Source: a virus. Taken from it: a DNA stretch of 41,928 nt. Made by a program: the position numbers and the translations under genes. Shown here piece by piece: positions 1 through 6,112 of the stretch (positions within the stretch are counted from its first letter, which is position 1; every line of letters starts with the position of its first letter). The DNA is taken from positions 1 through 41,928 of the IMG/VR virus record IMGVR_UViG_3300027489_000004; one strand, given 5' to 3'. The notes under the pieces are model-generated. The model made no database searches, was not told where the DNA came from, and saw only the letters and a program-made list of their open reading frames with translations.

Positions 1-60
1 TTAATAGTAATTAATTGAAAAAAGTTAGTAGTAATAACTTTAAAAGAACAACCTGCTAAC

Positions 61-134
61 TGTGGCCGCGCAAGCGCGGCGGTGGCCGCTGCGCGGCGTA
101 GTGCCGGGGGGCGGTGCTGACGCACCCCCCGGCA
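61..134. repeat. Cluster of three GC-rich hairpins
   Basis: Three back-to-back inverted repeats are visible: GCCGCG/CGCGGC (65-70 and 75-80, loop CAAG); GCCGC/GCGGC (85-89 and 93-97, three-base loop); and a perfect 10-bp stem TGCCGGGGGG/CCCCCCGGCA (102-111 and 125-134) whose 13-base interior can extend by TGC/GCA. The GC content contrasts sharply with the AT-rich flanks. No T-run follows on the plus strand, so a simple intrinsic terminator is not the best reading. Origin structure, packaging-related signal or RNA element are alternatives. Confidence 0.6.
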
Positions 135-426
135 AAGACAATACCTACCAACTTAATATTTAATTATTACAGCTTACTATTTGATTATTAATAATAAAGG
201 AAATTTTGTGCCAAAACCCATTGCCAGGCCAATTTTGTTCCTAAGTTGCGATTCCTGAACGGTTTATGGCGCGATTTTTATTGTCAACTGTTGTTGGTGA
301 GTCTTAAGTTTTTGAAAGGTGGCTTGTTTTCTAGGGTGAACTATACTGCACAAATAGGCAACATCTTTCCATGTAAGGGTTTATGATCGATTTAAAAAAT
401 ATTTGCAAGTTTTCGTTCAATGTCCG

Positions 427-456
427 TTGACATAGTGTCGATGGATGGAATATCAT
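427..456 (+). promoter_or_regulatory. Early promoter with operator-like repeats
   Basis: A consensus -35 TTGACA (427-432) is followed after 18 bp by TATCAT (451-456, five of six matches), 51 bp before the first start codon. Two features suggest control: an inverted repeat TGGATG/CATCCA (442-447, 454-459) across the -10 box, and a 9-bp direct repeat AGTGTCGAT (434-442 and 460-468) either side of it. It is the only good sigma70-type promoter seen before the rightward gene block, so it probably drives the early operon with host RNA polymerase. Confidence 0.6.
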
Positions 457-506
457 CCAAGTGTCGATAGGGAATAGGAAATAGGAAACAGGAAAGGGAT
501 TGAATC

Positions 507-818
507 GTGATACCATCACTCAAAACCATCGGCCAGGCTTTCGGTGTTGAAAAAGCCCGCGCCATCCGTTCCATCATGGAACAGTTTACTGACCGTCACC
601 CCCTTCGGAATATCCGGCCAGTCCTGACCCTGGAAAAGATTTCGAGCATTATCGGGGGTTGCGGGGTTGAATACATTTCCAGGGGGAATGGCGCGAAATC
701 TCCAGCTATCACCTATGTCAACATGGGCGACACATATGACACAACGGTTATGTGGGTCCGGGGCCGATTCCAGGTTGGTTGCTGGGGGGATATTGTCGAG
801 GGTGGAAATTACGAATAA
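507..818 (+). CDS. Hypothetical early protein (103 aa)
   Basis: This is the first gene of the rightward block. It starts at GTG 507 behind an AGGAAAGGG ribosome binding site (about 490-498). The N-terminal part is helical and charged; the C-terminal part is rich in Gly, Trp and aromatic residues. I see no signal peptide, membrane segment or known motif. It lies directly behind the early promoter, a position where phages usually put host-takeover or anti-defence genes; that role is inference only. A CGCAAGT motif follows seven bases after its stop. Confidence 0.6.
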   Translation: MIPSLKTIGQAFGVEKARAIRSIMEQFTDRHPLRNIRPVLTLEKISSIIGGCGVEYISRGNGAKSPAITYVNMGDTYDTTVMWVRGRFQVGCWGDIVEGGNYE

Positions 819-888
819 TTCTGACGCAAGTCTCCCGGCCCCCTTCGTTCTAGTGTTGTCAATGGTCTCAATAGGAAAGGAAATTCAA

Positions 889-1248
889 ATGATCTGCCCT
901 CATGTTCGCGTCCAAATGCTTTCGGCTATCACCAAGGAAACCAGCAAGAAATCGGTTTACGCCTTGGGCATTTTCCTCCGCGCCATGCGGAAGGTCGAGA
1001 TTTATTGCGCCTTGGGTGGAACGGTCCAGGATGGCGCGGCCAAGTTTTTCAATGGTCATTTCTTGGCCAAGCTTGAGAAGGCTATAGCTAAGGGTGAGAA
1101 GTACGCCGAAAAGGCCAAAATCAAGGCGGAAAAGGCCAGGCCCGAGGTCATGCTCTTTCTCGACCCAACCAATAGCCTTCCCCAGTACCAGGGCAAGGAA
1201 ATTGATGGTGATTATTCCAGCTGGCTTGTTTGGAATAACATGGATTAA
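889..1248 (+). CDS. Hypothetical early protein (119 aa)
   Basis: I chose ATG 889 because ATAGGAAAGGA lies just upstream; the frame is open further back, but that part overlaps the previous gene and lacks a ribosome binding site. Residues 58-86 form a Lys/Glu/Ala-rich helix, probably coiled-coil or nucleic-acid-contacting. The C-terminal 30 residues are more acidic and aromatic. There are no membrane segments. It sits in the ORFan block between two cassettes with the same leader type. Function unknown. Confidence 0.65.
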   Translation: MICPHVRVQMLSAITKETSKKSVYALGIFLRAMRKVEIYCALGGTVQDGAAKFFNGHFLAKLEKAIAKGEKYAEKAKIKAEKARPEVMLFLDPTNSLPQYQGKEIDGDYSSWLVWNNMD

Positions 1249-1318
1249 TTTTCGCAAGTAATTCCAAGTGGTTCGTTTAACTGGTGGATATGTGATTTTA
1301 ACAGGAAAGGATCGGACA

Positions 1319-1762
1319 ATGGGGAACACAGATCAGGTTATTCTGGAAACGGTTGAGCGGGCGATTGACCGCGCCAATGATGCCGGTGAGAATTGGGCTG
1401 ATTTTGTCGATGATGCCCTTTTGGCTATCGGTGAGGAACTGCACGAAGACCAGGATTTCGGGCGTGACCATGAAATTATCGCCCGCCTGGCGGATGGCCG
1501 CGAAATTTATTGCGAAACGGATGGTTCTGGCGGATACGGTATTACCAATCTGTATCGCCACTATGATTGCGATATCGATGCTGGCGAAGGTGGCGAATCC
1601 ACCGTGTTGGCGCGGAATCTGTCCGAGGCAGTCCGCAAGGCCAGGAAATGGGTTGCAGCTGGAGAATGGCGCACCAATGACGCTGTAATCCTATGCGTTT
1701 GGGGTTGCGATGGTGAAACCACTATCCGCCTTCTCCCTCAGTCTGGAGTGGTTTGCGATTAA
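1319..1762 (+). CDS. Hypothetical acidic early protein (147 aa)
   Basis: The start is ATG 1319, behind AGGAAAGGA; an upstream GTG-type extension is possible but has no ribosome binding site. The protein is clearly acidic, with many Asp/Glu in residues 1-60 and an Asp/Gly-rich middle. It has a few cysteines near the end and no membrane segment. Acidic small early proteins include DNA mimics and anti-defence proteins in other phages, but no homology is claimed. The CGCAAGT motif occurs at 1253-1259, between this gene and the previous stop. Confidence 0.65.
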   Translation: MGNTDQVILETVERAIDRANDAGENWADFVDDALLAIGEELHEDQDFGRDHEIIARLADGREIYCETDGSGGYGITNLYRHYDCDIDAGEGGESTVLARNLSEAVRKARKWVAAGEWRTNDAVILCVWGCDGETTIRLLPQSGVVCD

Positions 1763-1794
1763 CCCTAGGAAAAGGAATAGGAAAGGATCAGGAA

Positions 1795-1986
1795 ATGAAC
1801 GGATATTTCACGGTTGCGCGGTTCCCATCGAATTGCCCCGAAACGGGCAGGCCCATCAAAAAGGGCGACCGGATTGCCTATTTCCCAGGCCAACGGAAGG
1901 CTTTCCACGAAGATTCCAAAACCGCCCAGGAATTGCGGGGCCAGCAGTTTGCCCGATCATGGGGCATGGTGGATGCGAACTGGTAA
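1795..1986 (+). CDS. Small hypothetical protein (63 aa)
   Basis: The start is ATG 1795, behind GGAAAGGATCAGG. The 63-residue product has a compact motif CPETGRPIKKGDRIAYFP (residues 14-31), which looks like a small beta domain with one Cys, followed by a basic/Gln-rich helix. I have a vague impression of similar short phage proteins but cannot name a family. The CGCAAGT motif follows seven bases after the stop (1993-1999). Its codon use matches its neighbours, and the strong ribosome binding site supports translation. Confidence 0.6.
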   Translation: MNGYFTVARFPSNCPETGRPIKKGDRIAYFPGQRKAFHEDSKTAQELRGQQFARSWGMVDANW

Positions 1987-2043
1987 TTTCCCCGCAAGTT
2001 TTTCCCCGCCTTCCGTTTGGATGGTAGGGGGGTAGTTCCCCAG

Positions 2044-2071
2044 GTTTTCCCGATTAGGAAAGGACAGGACG
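2044..2071 (+). promoter_or_regulatory. TTTTCCC/AGGAAA leader element, copy 1
   Basis: The leader before the 2072 gene reads GTTTTCCC, then GATTAGGAAAGGACAGGA. TTTCC can pair with GGAAA across a six-base loop, placing part of the ribosome binding site in a small hairpin. Very similar leaders occur at 3017-3042 and 6113-6137. Confidence 0.5.
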
Positions 2072-2515
2072 ATGCCTCAAGATTTGAAAGACCTTTGGAC
2101 TTCCAATGCCTTTGGCGACATTTCCGGCTGGGAATCTCTCCCGCCAGAGGAATTGCATCGCGAATGCGAAGAAATGATCGCGGCCTGGGCCGATAACGGG
2201 TGGAATGTGGATGACATTTCCCCGGAAGGCATGATTCAATTCCTGAAAAAGGAATGGGCCAAGGAAAAGAAATTCATTTTCGTTCGCTGGTCACCCAATG
2301 ACCTGGAATTCCCTAACGGCGACCGCTATGACCATGAATCCCTGGTGGAGCGGTTTTTTGAATTCTGCGAAAAGGAATACCCCCAGGCCGAATGTGATGT
2401 TGGCGTTTGCAGGTTCCGGGGTGAATCCCTGTACCAGGGGATTGGGATGGAAGTTGCCGAAAAGTTTTTTGGGATTCATGGCGCGGACGAAGATCTTTTC
2501 GTCACTCGCGACTAA
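2072..2515 (+). CDS. Hypothetical acidic early protein (147 aa)
   Basis: The start is ATG 2072, after the AGGAAAGGACAGG ribosome binding site. The protein is strongly acidic and rich in Glu, Asp, Trp and Phe, with helical stretches of Glu around residues 24-36 and 88-104 and one pair of cysteines near 107-112. There is no membrane segment or recognised motif. Its position and charge fit an early host-interaction protein, but this is inference. The following intergenic segment contains an inverted repeat (CCGGTTTCAACCCGG near 2519-2533), possibly a weak attenuator. Confidence 0.65.
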   Translation: MPQDLKDLWTSNAFGDISGWESLPPEELHRECEEMIAAWADNGWNVDDISPEGMIQFLKKEWAKEKKFIFVRWSPNDLEFPNGDRYDHESLVERFFEFCEKEYPQAECDVGVCRFRGESLYQGIGMEVAEKFFGIHGADEDLFVTRD

Positions 2516-2576
2516 CCTCCGGTTTCAACCCGGAACTTTTCAACCATTTAAATCTTGACAGGGGTAGGGGTATATC

Positions 2577-2987
2577 ATGCGTTTTCCCGTTCAGAAGGTT
2601 TGCCTGTTCTATCGCCGGAAATATGGTTATCCGGTGACCTCCGCGATAAATGTGGAGATCGAGCCGGATATCCAACACATTGACAGTTCCTGGTCCCGCC
2701 TGGAATGTGATTCCGATGAGATTGATTCCAGCCTCGACCTGAATGAAAATGCCGAAGATATCTGGCAGGTAATCGACGGTTTTTGTGTGGCGCGGGCTAT
2801 CAAGGGTTACCTGGGCATGGATGATTTCGGTGATGGAATTATCTGGTGGACAAGGGCGAAGCTGGGTGAGCATGACCAGGAATCCCAGGATATTTACTTC
2901 GCCACCATTCGCCGCCTGTTTGGTGAGGAAGTTTTGGAAAAGGCGCGGCTGGCTTATTTCCTGGGCGAAAAAAAGTCGCGCAAGTAA
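2577..2987 (+). CDS. Hypothetical acidic early protein (136 aa)
   Basis: ATG 2577 follows a weak purine-rich ribosome binding site (GGGGTAGGGG). The product begins with a short basic, aromatic segment and then becomes very acidic (about residues 26-62, with many Asp and Glu). A helical C-terminal third ends in a basic tail. No motif or membrane segment was seen. The stop codon overlaps the fourth copy of the CGCAAGT motif (2979-2985). Unknown function; same gene-block context as its acidic neighbours. Confidence 0.65.
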   Translation: MRFPVQKVCLFYRRKYGYPVTSAINVEIEPDIQHIDSSWSRLECDSDEIDSSLDLNENAEDIWQVIDGFCVARAIKGYLGMDDFGDGIIWWTRAKLGEHDQESQDIYFATIRRLFGEEVLEKARLAYFLGEKKSRK

Positions 2988-3016
2988 TTTCTGGTTTCCC
3001 GTTTCACTTTTGGACA

Positions 3017-3047
3017 GTTTTCCCAATTAGGAAGGACAAGGATCATC
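3017..3047 (+). promoter_or_regulatory. TTTTCCC/AGGAA leader element, copy 2
   Basis: GTTTTCCCAATTAGGAAGGA precedes the 3048 gene. It matches the leader at 2044 almost base for base, including the potential TTCC/GGAA pairing over the ribosome binding site. Confidence 0.5.
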
Positions 3048-3344
3048 ATGTTGAATCGCGTTGCCTTTAACCTGCCCACATTTGCCATTCAGGATGACCT
3101 AATGTGCCAGGAGATTTTCGGCTATTACACCCATGCCGGAATCAAGCTTTCGGTCCACCTTTTCCGGTTCAGCACCGCTTACACCCAGAAATGGATGGTT
3201 AATGTTTACAGCGATCATTTTGTTTTTGCAGACAGGCTGGCCCAGATCAATCTGCCTGGGGATACGGAGCTTTACACGGTCCTGCAAAAGGCCAACGATC
3301 TGACCGTCGAAACGGCCAAGGTCCGCCAGGAGGTGGCAGCGTGA
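3048..3344 (+). CDS. Hypothetical early protein (98 aa)
   Basis: The start is ATG 3048, after GGAAGGACAAGG. The product is a mixed alpha/beta protein with many aromatic residues in the first 60 positions and a helical C-terminus. I see no known motif. Its stop overlaps the GTG start of the next gene by four bases (GTGA), so the two are translationally coupled. This marks the change from spaced cassettes to a tightly overlapping operon. Confidence 0.6.
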   Translation: MLNRVAFNLPTFAIQDDLMCQEIFGYYTHAGIKLSVHLFRFSTAYTQKWMVNVYSDHFVFADRLAQINLPGDTELYTVLQKANDLTVETAKVRQEVAA

Positions 3345-3580
3345 GTTGCCTCCCTCTAGATAGTTACACCGTCAATTTCCGGTATTGGATCGATGGTGAA
3401 ATGCGGCAGGTTCAACACGATACCCCGATATTCGGAATAGCCTTGGCCAAGGTCCAGGCTGGTGAGAAGGCTTGCCGGGAGCATGGCTACGATTACCTGG
3501 CGGAAATATTCCCTAGGCTGGCCGCTCCGATTGTCACCGGAACCCAAAAAGGCCTAGATCACCTGAAGGGGCTACTGTGA
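3341..3580 (+). CDS. Small hypothetical protein (79 aa)
   Basis: The GTG start at 3341 overlaps the previous stop (GTGA) and has AGGAGGTGG upstream, a strong ribosome binding site. The product begins with a beta-like aromatic segment (Tyr-Trp rich) and ends with a helical region. It has no membrane segment and no known motif. Its own stop again overlaps the next GTG start (3577), so it belongs to a coupled three-gene run. Confidence 0.6.
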   Translation: MSCLPLDSYTVNFRYWIDGEMRQVQHDTPIFGIALAKVQAGEKACREHGYDYLAEIFPRLAAPIVTGTQKGLDHLKGLL

Positions 3581-3822
3581 CCCCAGAACGGTTTTGGGCG
3601 AATTGCCAACGGCGCGGGATTTCCAGGCAGACTGTGGAATATATCGTTCGGCAGCGTGACCTGGAAATCCCCGTTACCATGATTGTGAGAAGATTAAAAG
3701 GCCGAAGGGAGGCGGATAGGAAGGCGGGAAAATCATCGACCGATTTCCGGTTGTCCGAAAATGCAGTCTGGAATATCATCTACCAGCATCGTCGCATTTT
3801 CGGTGACCAAAAACAGGAATAG
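3577..3822 (+). CDS. Small basic protein with HTH-like pattern (81 aa)
   Basis: The GTG start at 3577 overlaps the previous stop by four bases. The protein is basic and helical. Residues 7-40 (RRGISRQTVEYIVRQRDLEI followed by VTMIVRRL) look like a degenerate helix-turn-helix, and a second helical part follows around 58-75. DNA binding is therefore plausible, but no family was recognised. It sits just before the lipoprotein and the sigma-like pair. Confidence 0.5.
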   Translation: MTPERFWANCQRRGISRQTVEYIVRQRDLEIPVTMIVRRLKGRREADRKAGKSSTDFRLSENAVWNIIYQHRRIFGDQKQE

Positions 3823-3826
3823 ATCG

Positions 3827-4096
3827 ATGATTTCCCCATCCACCCTGGAAAGGGTTCAAGGCCTCATTCGCTCGAAAAAATCCTGGTGTTATTGCGGCCT
3901 GTCCAAGGAAATGGTCAAGCTGATCGGGGAATCTGGCGATAGAACAGATATGGTGGAAATGACAGGAAAGCGGATACGGATCAAGGCAGGGAAACAGGAG
4001 GAGGAAATAAGATGCGATGGATTGTGCCGATGCTTGTGTTGCTTGCGGGGTGCAGAAGTGCAGCACCCGTGCATCACGAATGCAGAAAACCACTAG
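3827..4096 (+). CDS. Hypothetical protein (89 aa), overlaps lipoprotein gene
   Basis: The likely start is ATG 3827; the ribosome binding site is weak (CAGGAAT). The first 60 residues are helical and basic with no obvious motif. The last 28 residues are Cys-rich (DGLCRCLCCLRGAE) but are encoded where the lipoprotein gene at 4012 begins in another frame, so the tail may be dictated by that overlap. It is not membrane-bound by eye. The 85-bp overlap resembles nested gene pairs of phages, but it lacks the transmembrane anchor of an i-spanin. Confidence 0.45.
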   Translation: MISPSTLERVQGLIRSKKSWCYCGLSKEMVKLIGESGDRTDMVEMTGKRIRIKAGKQEEEIRCDGLCRCLCCLRGAEVQHPCITNAENH

Positions 4097-4167
4097 AAGT
4101 GTCCGTAAATTTCTCGTACAACCTGCCGAATGACCAGGGGTCAGTCTGTGTGGGGGTGCGGAAATGA
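4012..4167 (+). CDS. Small lipoprotein (51 aa)
   Basis: This short gene starts at ATG 4012, behind a very strong ribosome binding site (AGGAGGAGGAAATAAG), and its stop overlaps the next ATG (ATGA at 4164). The product starts MRWIVPMLVLLAGCRSAAP: one Arg, a hydrophobic stretch and a perfect lipobox LLAGC with Cys14 as the acylation site. The mature part would be about 38 residues with two further cysteines. Small lipoproteins in phages include o-spanins (Rz1 type) and superinfection-exclusion proteins. With no i-spanin beside it and an early location, exclusion is as likely as lysis. Confidence 0.65.
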   Translation: MRWIVPMLVLLAGCRSAAPVHHECRKPLEVSVNFSYNLPNDQGSVCVGVRK

Positions 4168-4628
4168 ATAGGGATGAACTGGTGATGGATGTTATCGATT
4201 CTGGTTACCTCCAGAAGTATTGCAGTAAATTTCTTCGCCCCTGGATGGACCGCGATGAATTTGAGGCTGAATTGTATTTGGCTACGGTGAAAGCTTCGCG
4301 GAAATACCTCCCCGAAAAAGGAGCCTGGAGAACCTTTGTTTTTTGGTGGTGGAGATCGGCCCGATCCGAAATGACTCGCCAATACAAAAAAAGGTGCAAG
4401 TGGGCGGGCATGGTCTCATTTTCCGCATTGGAGTTTGAGATCATCGACCGGAAAGCGGAAACCATTGTTTCCAGGATGGCCGAGGCGGCGGTAGATCGAC
4501 TGTCCAAGGAAGAAAAGTTTTTCCTCTTTGGATCGTCGATGAAGGAAACGGAGCGGCGCGGGATCACTCGTTCTCAATACGAGATTCGCCGCCGCCAGAT
4601 TCGCCGGAAGATCGCAGGGGAGCTTTGA
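4164..4628 (+). CDS. Sigma-factor-like protein 1 (154 aa)
   Basis: The ATGA overlap with the lipoprotein gene sets the start. Residues 29-77 resemble sigma70 region 2: an acidic helix (DRDEFEAELYLATVKASRKY), then Gly and an aromatic-rich WRTFVFWWWRSA stretch followed by basic residues, as in regions 2.1-2.4. Residues 110-150 form a helical, very basic end that could be a region 4 helix-turn-helix (MKETERRGITRSQYEIRRR). It is short, like phage and ECF-type sigma factors. It would direct RNA polymerase to phage promoters. The family call is by pattern only. Confidence 0.55.
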   Translation: MNRDELVMDVIDSGYLQKYCSKFLRPWMDRDEFEAELYLATVKASRKYLPEKGAWRTFVFWWWRSARSEMTRQYKKRCKWAGMVSFSALEFEIIDRKAETIVSRMAEAAVDRLSKEEKFFLFGSSMKETERRGITRSQYEIRRRQIRRKIAGEL

Positions 4629-4634
4629 TTTAAA

Positions 4635-5204
4635 ATGCCCAAACCAGAGTTAGATTTCCGCCTGAATGAAGACCAGAAAAAGCTGGCCGAAGATAACTTT
4701 CGCCTGGTTTACTGGTTTATGGAAAAGCAAACCATGCCGGATGGAATCGACTGGGATGACTACCAATCCTATCTGATCCGGTGGTATCTGCGTTCCATCG
4801 TCACTTACGATGAAGCCAAATCCAAAATTTCGACCTATGTGGTGCAGATGCTCCGATGGTCTCGCCTTCACTACATCACCGCATATGTGCGGGAGAAAAA
4901 GAAGGGTATATCCTCAATTCATGGGGAGGAGGGGGATGCTGTTGAATTTCCCGTTTGGGACGATCAAGATCATGGGATCGTGACCCAGGAAAACCGCGAC
5001 TGCCTGGAAAAGCTTTTCGAGAGTATCGGACCTGTCAGGGAGAAAATTGTCCGCAAATATATTTCCGGCGTTTCCCCGACGATCATCGGTAGACAGGTTG
5101 GAATTTCCCGCCAGCGTGTAGAGCAGATCATCGAAAAATCTGTTCTCCTCATGCGAAAAAAAGCCAAGGATTCCGGCATCCGAAATCCGATGGAGGTGGC
5201 ATGA
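4635..5204 (+). CDS. Sigma-factor-like protein 2 (189 aa)
   Basis: ATG 4635 lies six bases after the previous stop. Residues 20-85 resemble sigma70 region 2 (DFRL...WDDYQSYLIRWYLRS, then ISTYVVQMLRWSRLHYI). Residues 124-175 form a typical region 4 helix-turn-helix with GRQVGISRQRVEQIIEKSV as the turn and recognition helix. The acidic linker (95-115) is unlike region 3. Together with its neighbour this gives two consecutive sigma-like genes, probably switching transcription to middle or late promoters. Domain order and length fit the phage/ECF-like sigma group. Confidence 0.7.
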   Translation: MPKPELDFRLNEDQKKLAEDNFRLVYWFMEKQTMPDGIDWDDYQSYLIRWYLRSIVTYDEAKSKISTYVVQMLRWSRLHYITAYVREKKKGISSIHGEEGDAVEFPVWDDQDHGIVTQENRDCLEKLFESIGPVREKIVRKYISGVSPTIIGRQVGISRQRVEQIIEKSVLLMRKKAKDSGIRNPMEVA

Positions 5205-5341
5205 TGGATTTCATGGGTTGGGCTTGCCTAGCCGCGCCCGTATGGCTAATCTTGGTGTTTGTGATCGGTATCTACGATAGGATAGGAAAGGAGATCGGAG
5301 ACAATGGAAATGGCAAATCATCCCCGTTCAGCAGAAACTAG
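5201..5341 (+). CDS. Small single-pass membrane protein (46 aa)
   Basis: The gene begins ATGATG at 5201/5204, overlapping the previous stop (ATGA) with GGAGGTGG just upstream, and ends inside the next gene at 5341. The product has one transmembrane segment at residues 5-25 (GWACLAAPVWLILVFVIGIY) followed by a hydrophilic, partly charged 20-residue tail. Such small proteins can be holin-like, antiholin or host membrane effectors. Its early location argues against a main holin. It is below usual gene-calling cut-offs, but the ribosome binding site and coupling support it. Confidence 0.55.
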   Translation: MMDFMGWACLAAPVWLILVFVIGIYDRIGKEIGDNGNGKSSPFSRN

Positions 5342-5801
5342 GGAACAGCACCGTCTCTACTGGTCGAAACTGACCAGTTTGCAACGGGAAACAACCGATC
5401 TGATTCTCTCGATTGCCAGCGATGGCGGAGAGAATGAGAGGCAGGGGGCGCGGCAGATTTGCGAACTGTTTGCAAGTCACCAAGTTGTGCGGGCGATAGA
5501 ACAGGCCCAATTCCTGGCCAACTACTGCGCCCCGGAAGAGCGGTTCGACAGGTTTGCGACTATCCTGGGGAATTATCTCGAAACCCTTCCAGAAAATCCC
5601 CACCAGGCTTGTGCCATCGTGTATAATCTCTGTGGAACCAGGGAGATTGATCTGCTGGTGAATGGGAATTCGGAAGTCCCAGAAATTTGCACCAAAGCGT
5701 TGATTTTCCTGTCTGGACGGCGCAAGGGTTTTGTAGTAGAGAGAATGGAAGCGGTTCTGATCAGTATCGCTAAGGCAATGGAAATTGGAAAAGGAGAATG
5801 A
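5304..5801 (+). CDS. Hypothetical helical protein (165 aa)
   Basis: ATG 5304 follows AGGAAAGGAGATCGGAG. The protein appears all-helical, with alternating hydrophobic and charged residues and several Cys scattered through residues 49-125. No membrane segment or motif was recognised. It is translationally close to the CsrA-like gene (its stop lies inside the spacer of that gene's start), so the two are probably made together. A regulatory partner role is possible but unsupported. Confidence 0.6.
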   Translation: MEMANHPRSAETREQHRLYWSKLTSLQRETTDLILSIASDGGENERQGARQICELFASHQVVRAIEQAQFLANYCAPEERFDRFATILGNYLETLPENPHQACAIVYNLCGTREIDLLVNGNSEVPEICTKALIFLSGRRKGFVVERMEAVLISIAKAMEIGKGE

Positions 5802-5803
5802 AA

Positions 5804-6103
5804 ATGGCGCGGCGCATTGGTGGCTTGGTGATTTCTCGCATGGTTGGCGATGCGATTCAGTTGCTCTACCCGAATGGCAATGAAATCTTGGTCGAGGTCA
5901 AAAACCTCATCAAGGATGGGGCTGTCATTCAGGTGGGAAGTGACTGCTACGATATGCTGGTTGGCGATAGCGTCACCATTCCAGGGGTGCAGAGCATTTC
6001 TTCATCGGGCATCTACCTGGAGAGTACTGAGGGCGGGCGGGTTGCCATCCGCCTAATCGCTGATCCCAGGATTCGCATTCTGCGTACCGAGTTGCTTCGT
6101 TGA
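5804..6103 (+). CDS. CsrA-like protein with two CsrA-type repeats (99 aa)
   Basis: ATG 5804 has AAGGAG seven bases upstream; an ATG at 5798 overlaps the previous stop. CsrA is a post-transcriptional regulator that binds GGA motifs in mRNA leaders. Residues about 8-46 read GGLVISRMVGDAIQLL, then an EILVEV strand and AVIQVGS, like CsrA strands 1-4. Residues 47-99 repeat the pattern (DMLVGDSVTIPG, then GRVAIRLIADPRIRILRTEL), matching the CsrA end with its conserved Arg-x-Glu-Leu. Normal CsrA has about 60-70 residues and acts as a dimer; this looks like two units in one chain. The call rests on motif pattern. Confidence 0.55.
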   Translation: MARRIGGLVISRMVGDAIQLLYPNGNEILVEVKNLIKDGAVIQVGSDCYDMLVGDSVTIPGVQSISSSGIYLESTEGGRVAIRLIADPRIRILRTELLR

Positions 6104-6112
6104 TTGTTTGTT

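Larger units (their letters stand above)
1..506. other. Left-end non-coding control region
   Basis: This is the only stretch longer than 300 bases without a convincing gene. It begins with AT-rich DNA (1-60), then a GC-rich hairpin cluster (61-134), then more AT-rich DNA with a palindromic TTATTAATAATAA near 190-202. It ends with a promoter and the ribosome binding site of the first gene. No ORF of useful size with a ribosome binding site is visible on either strand. An AT-rich stretch beside strong hairpins fits a replication origin or control region, but no iterons or DnaA-type boxes were recognised. Confidence 0.6.

Noticed and set aside
207-257. 16-codon GTG frame behind AAAGGA in the left control region
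   Set aside because: Too short to support, and no leader-peptide features; noted only as a possible leader ORF.
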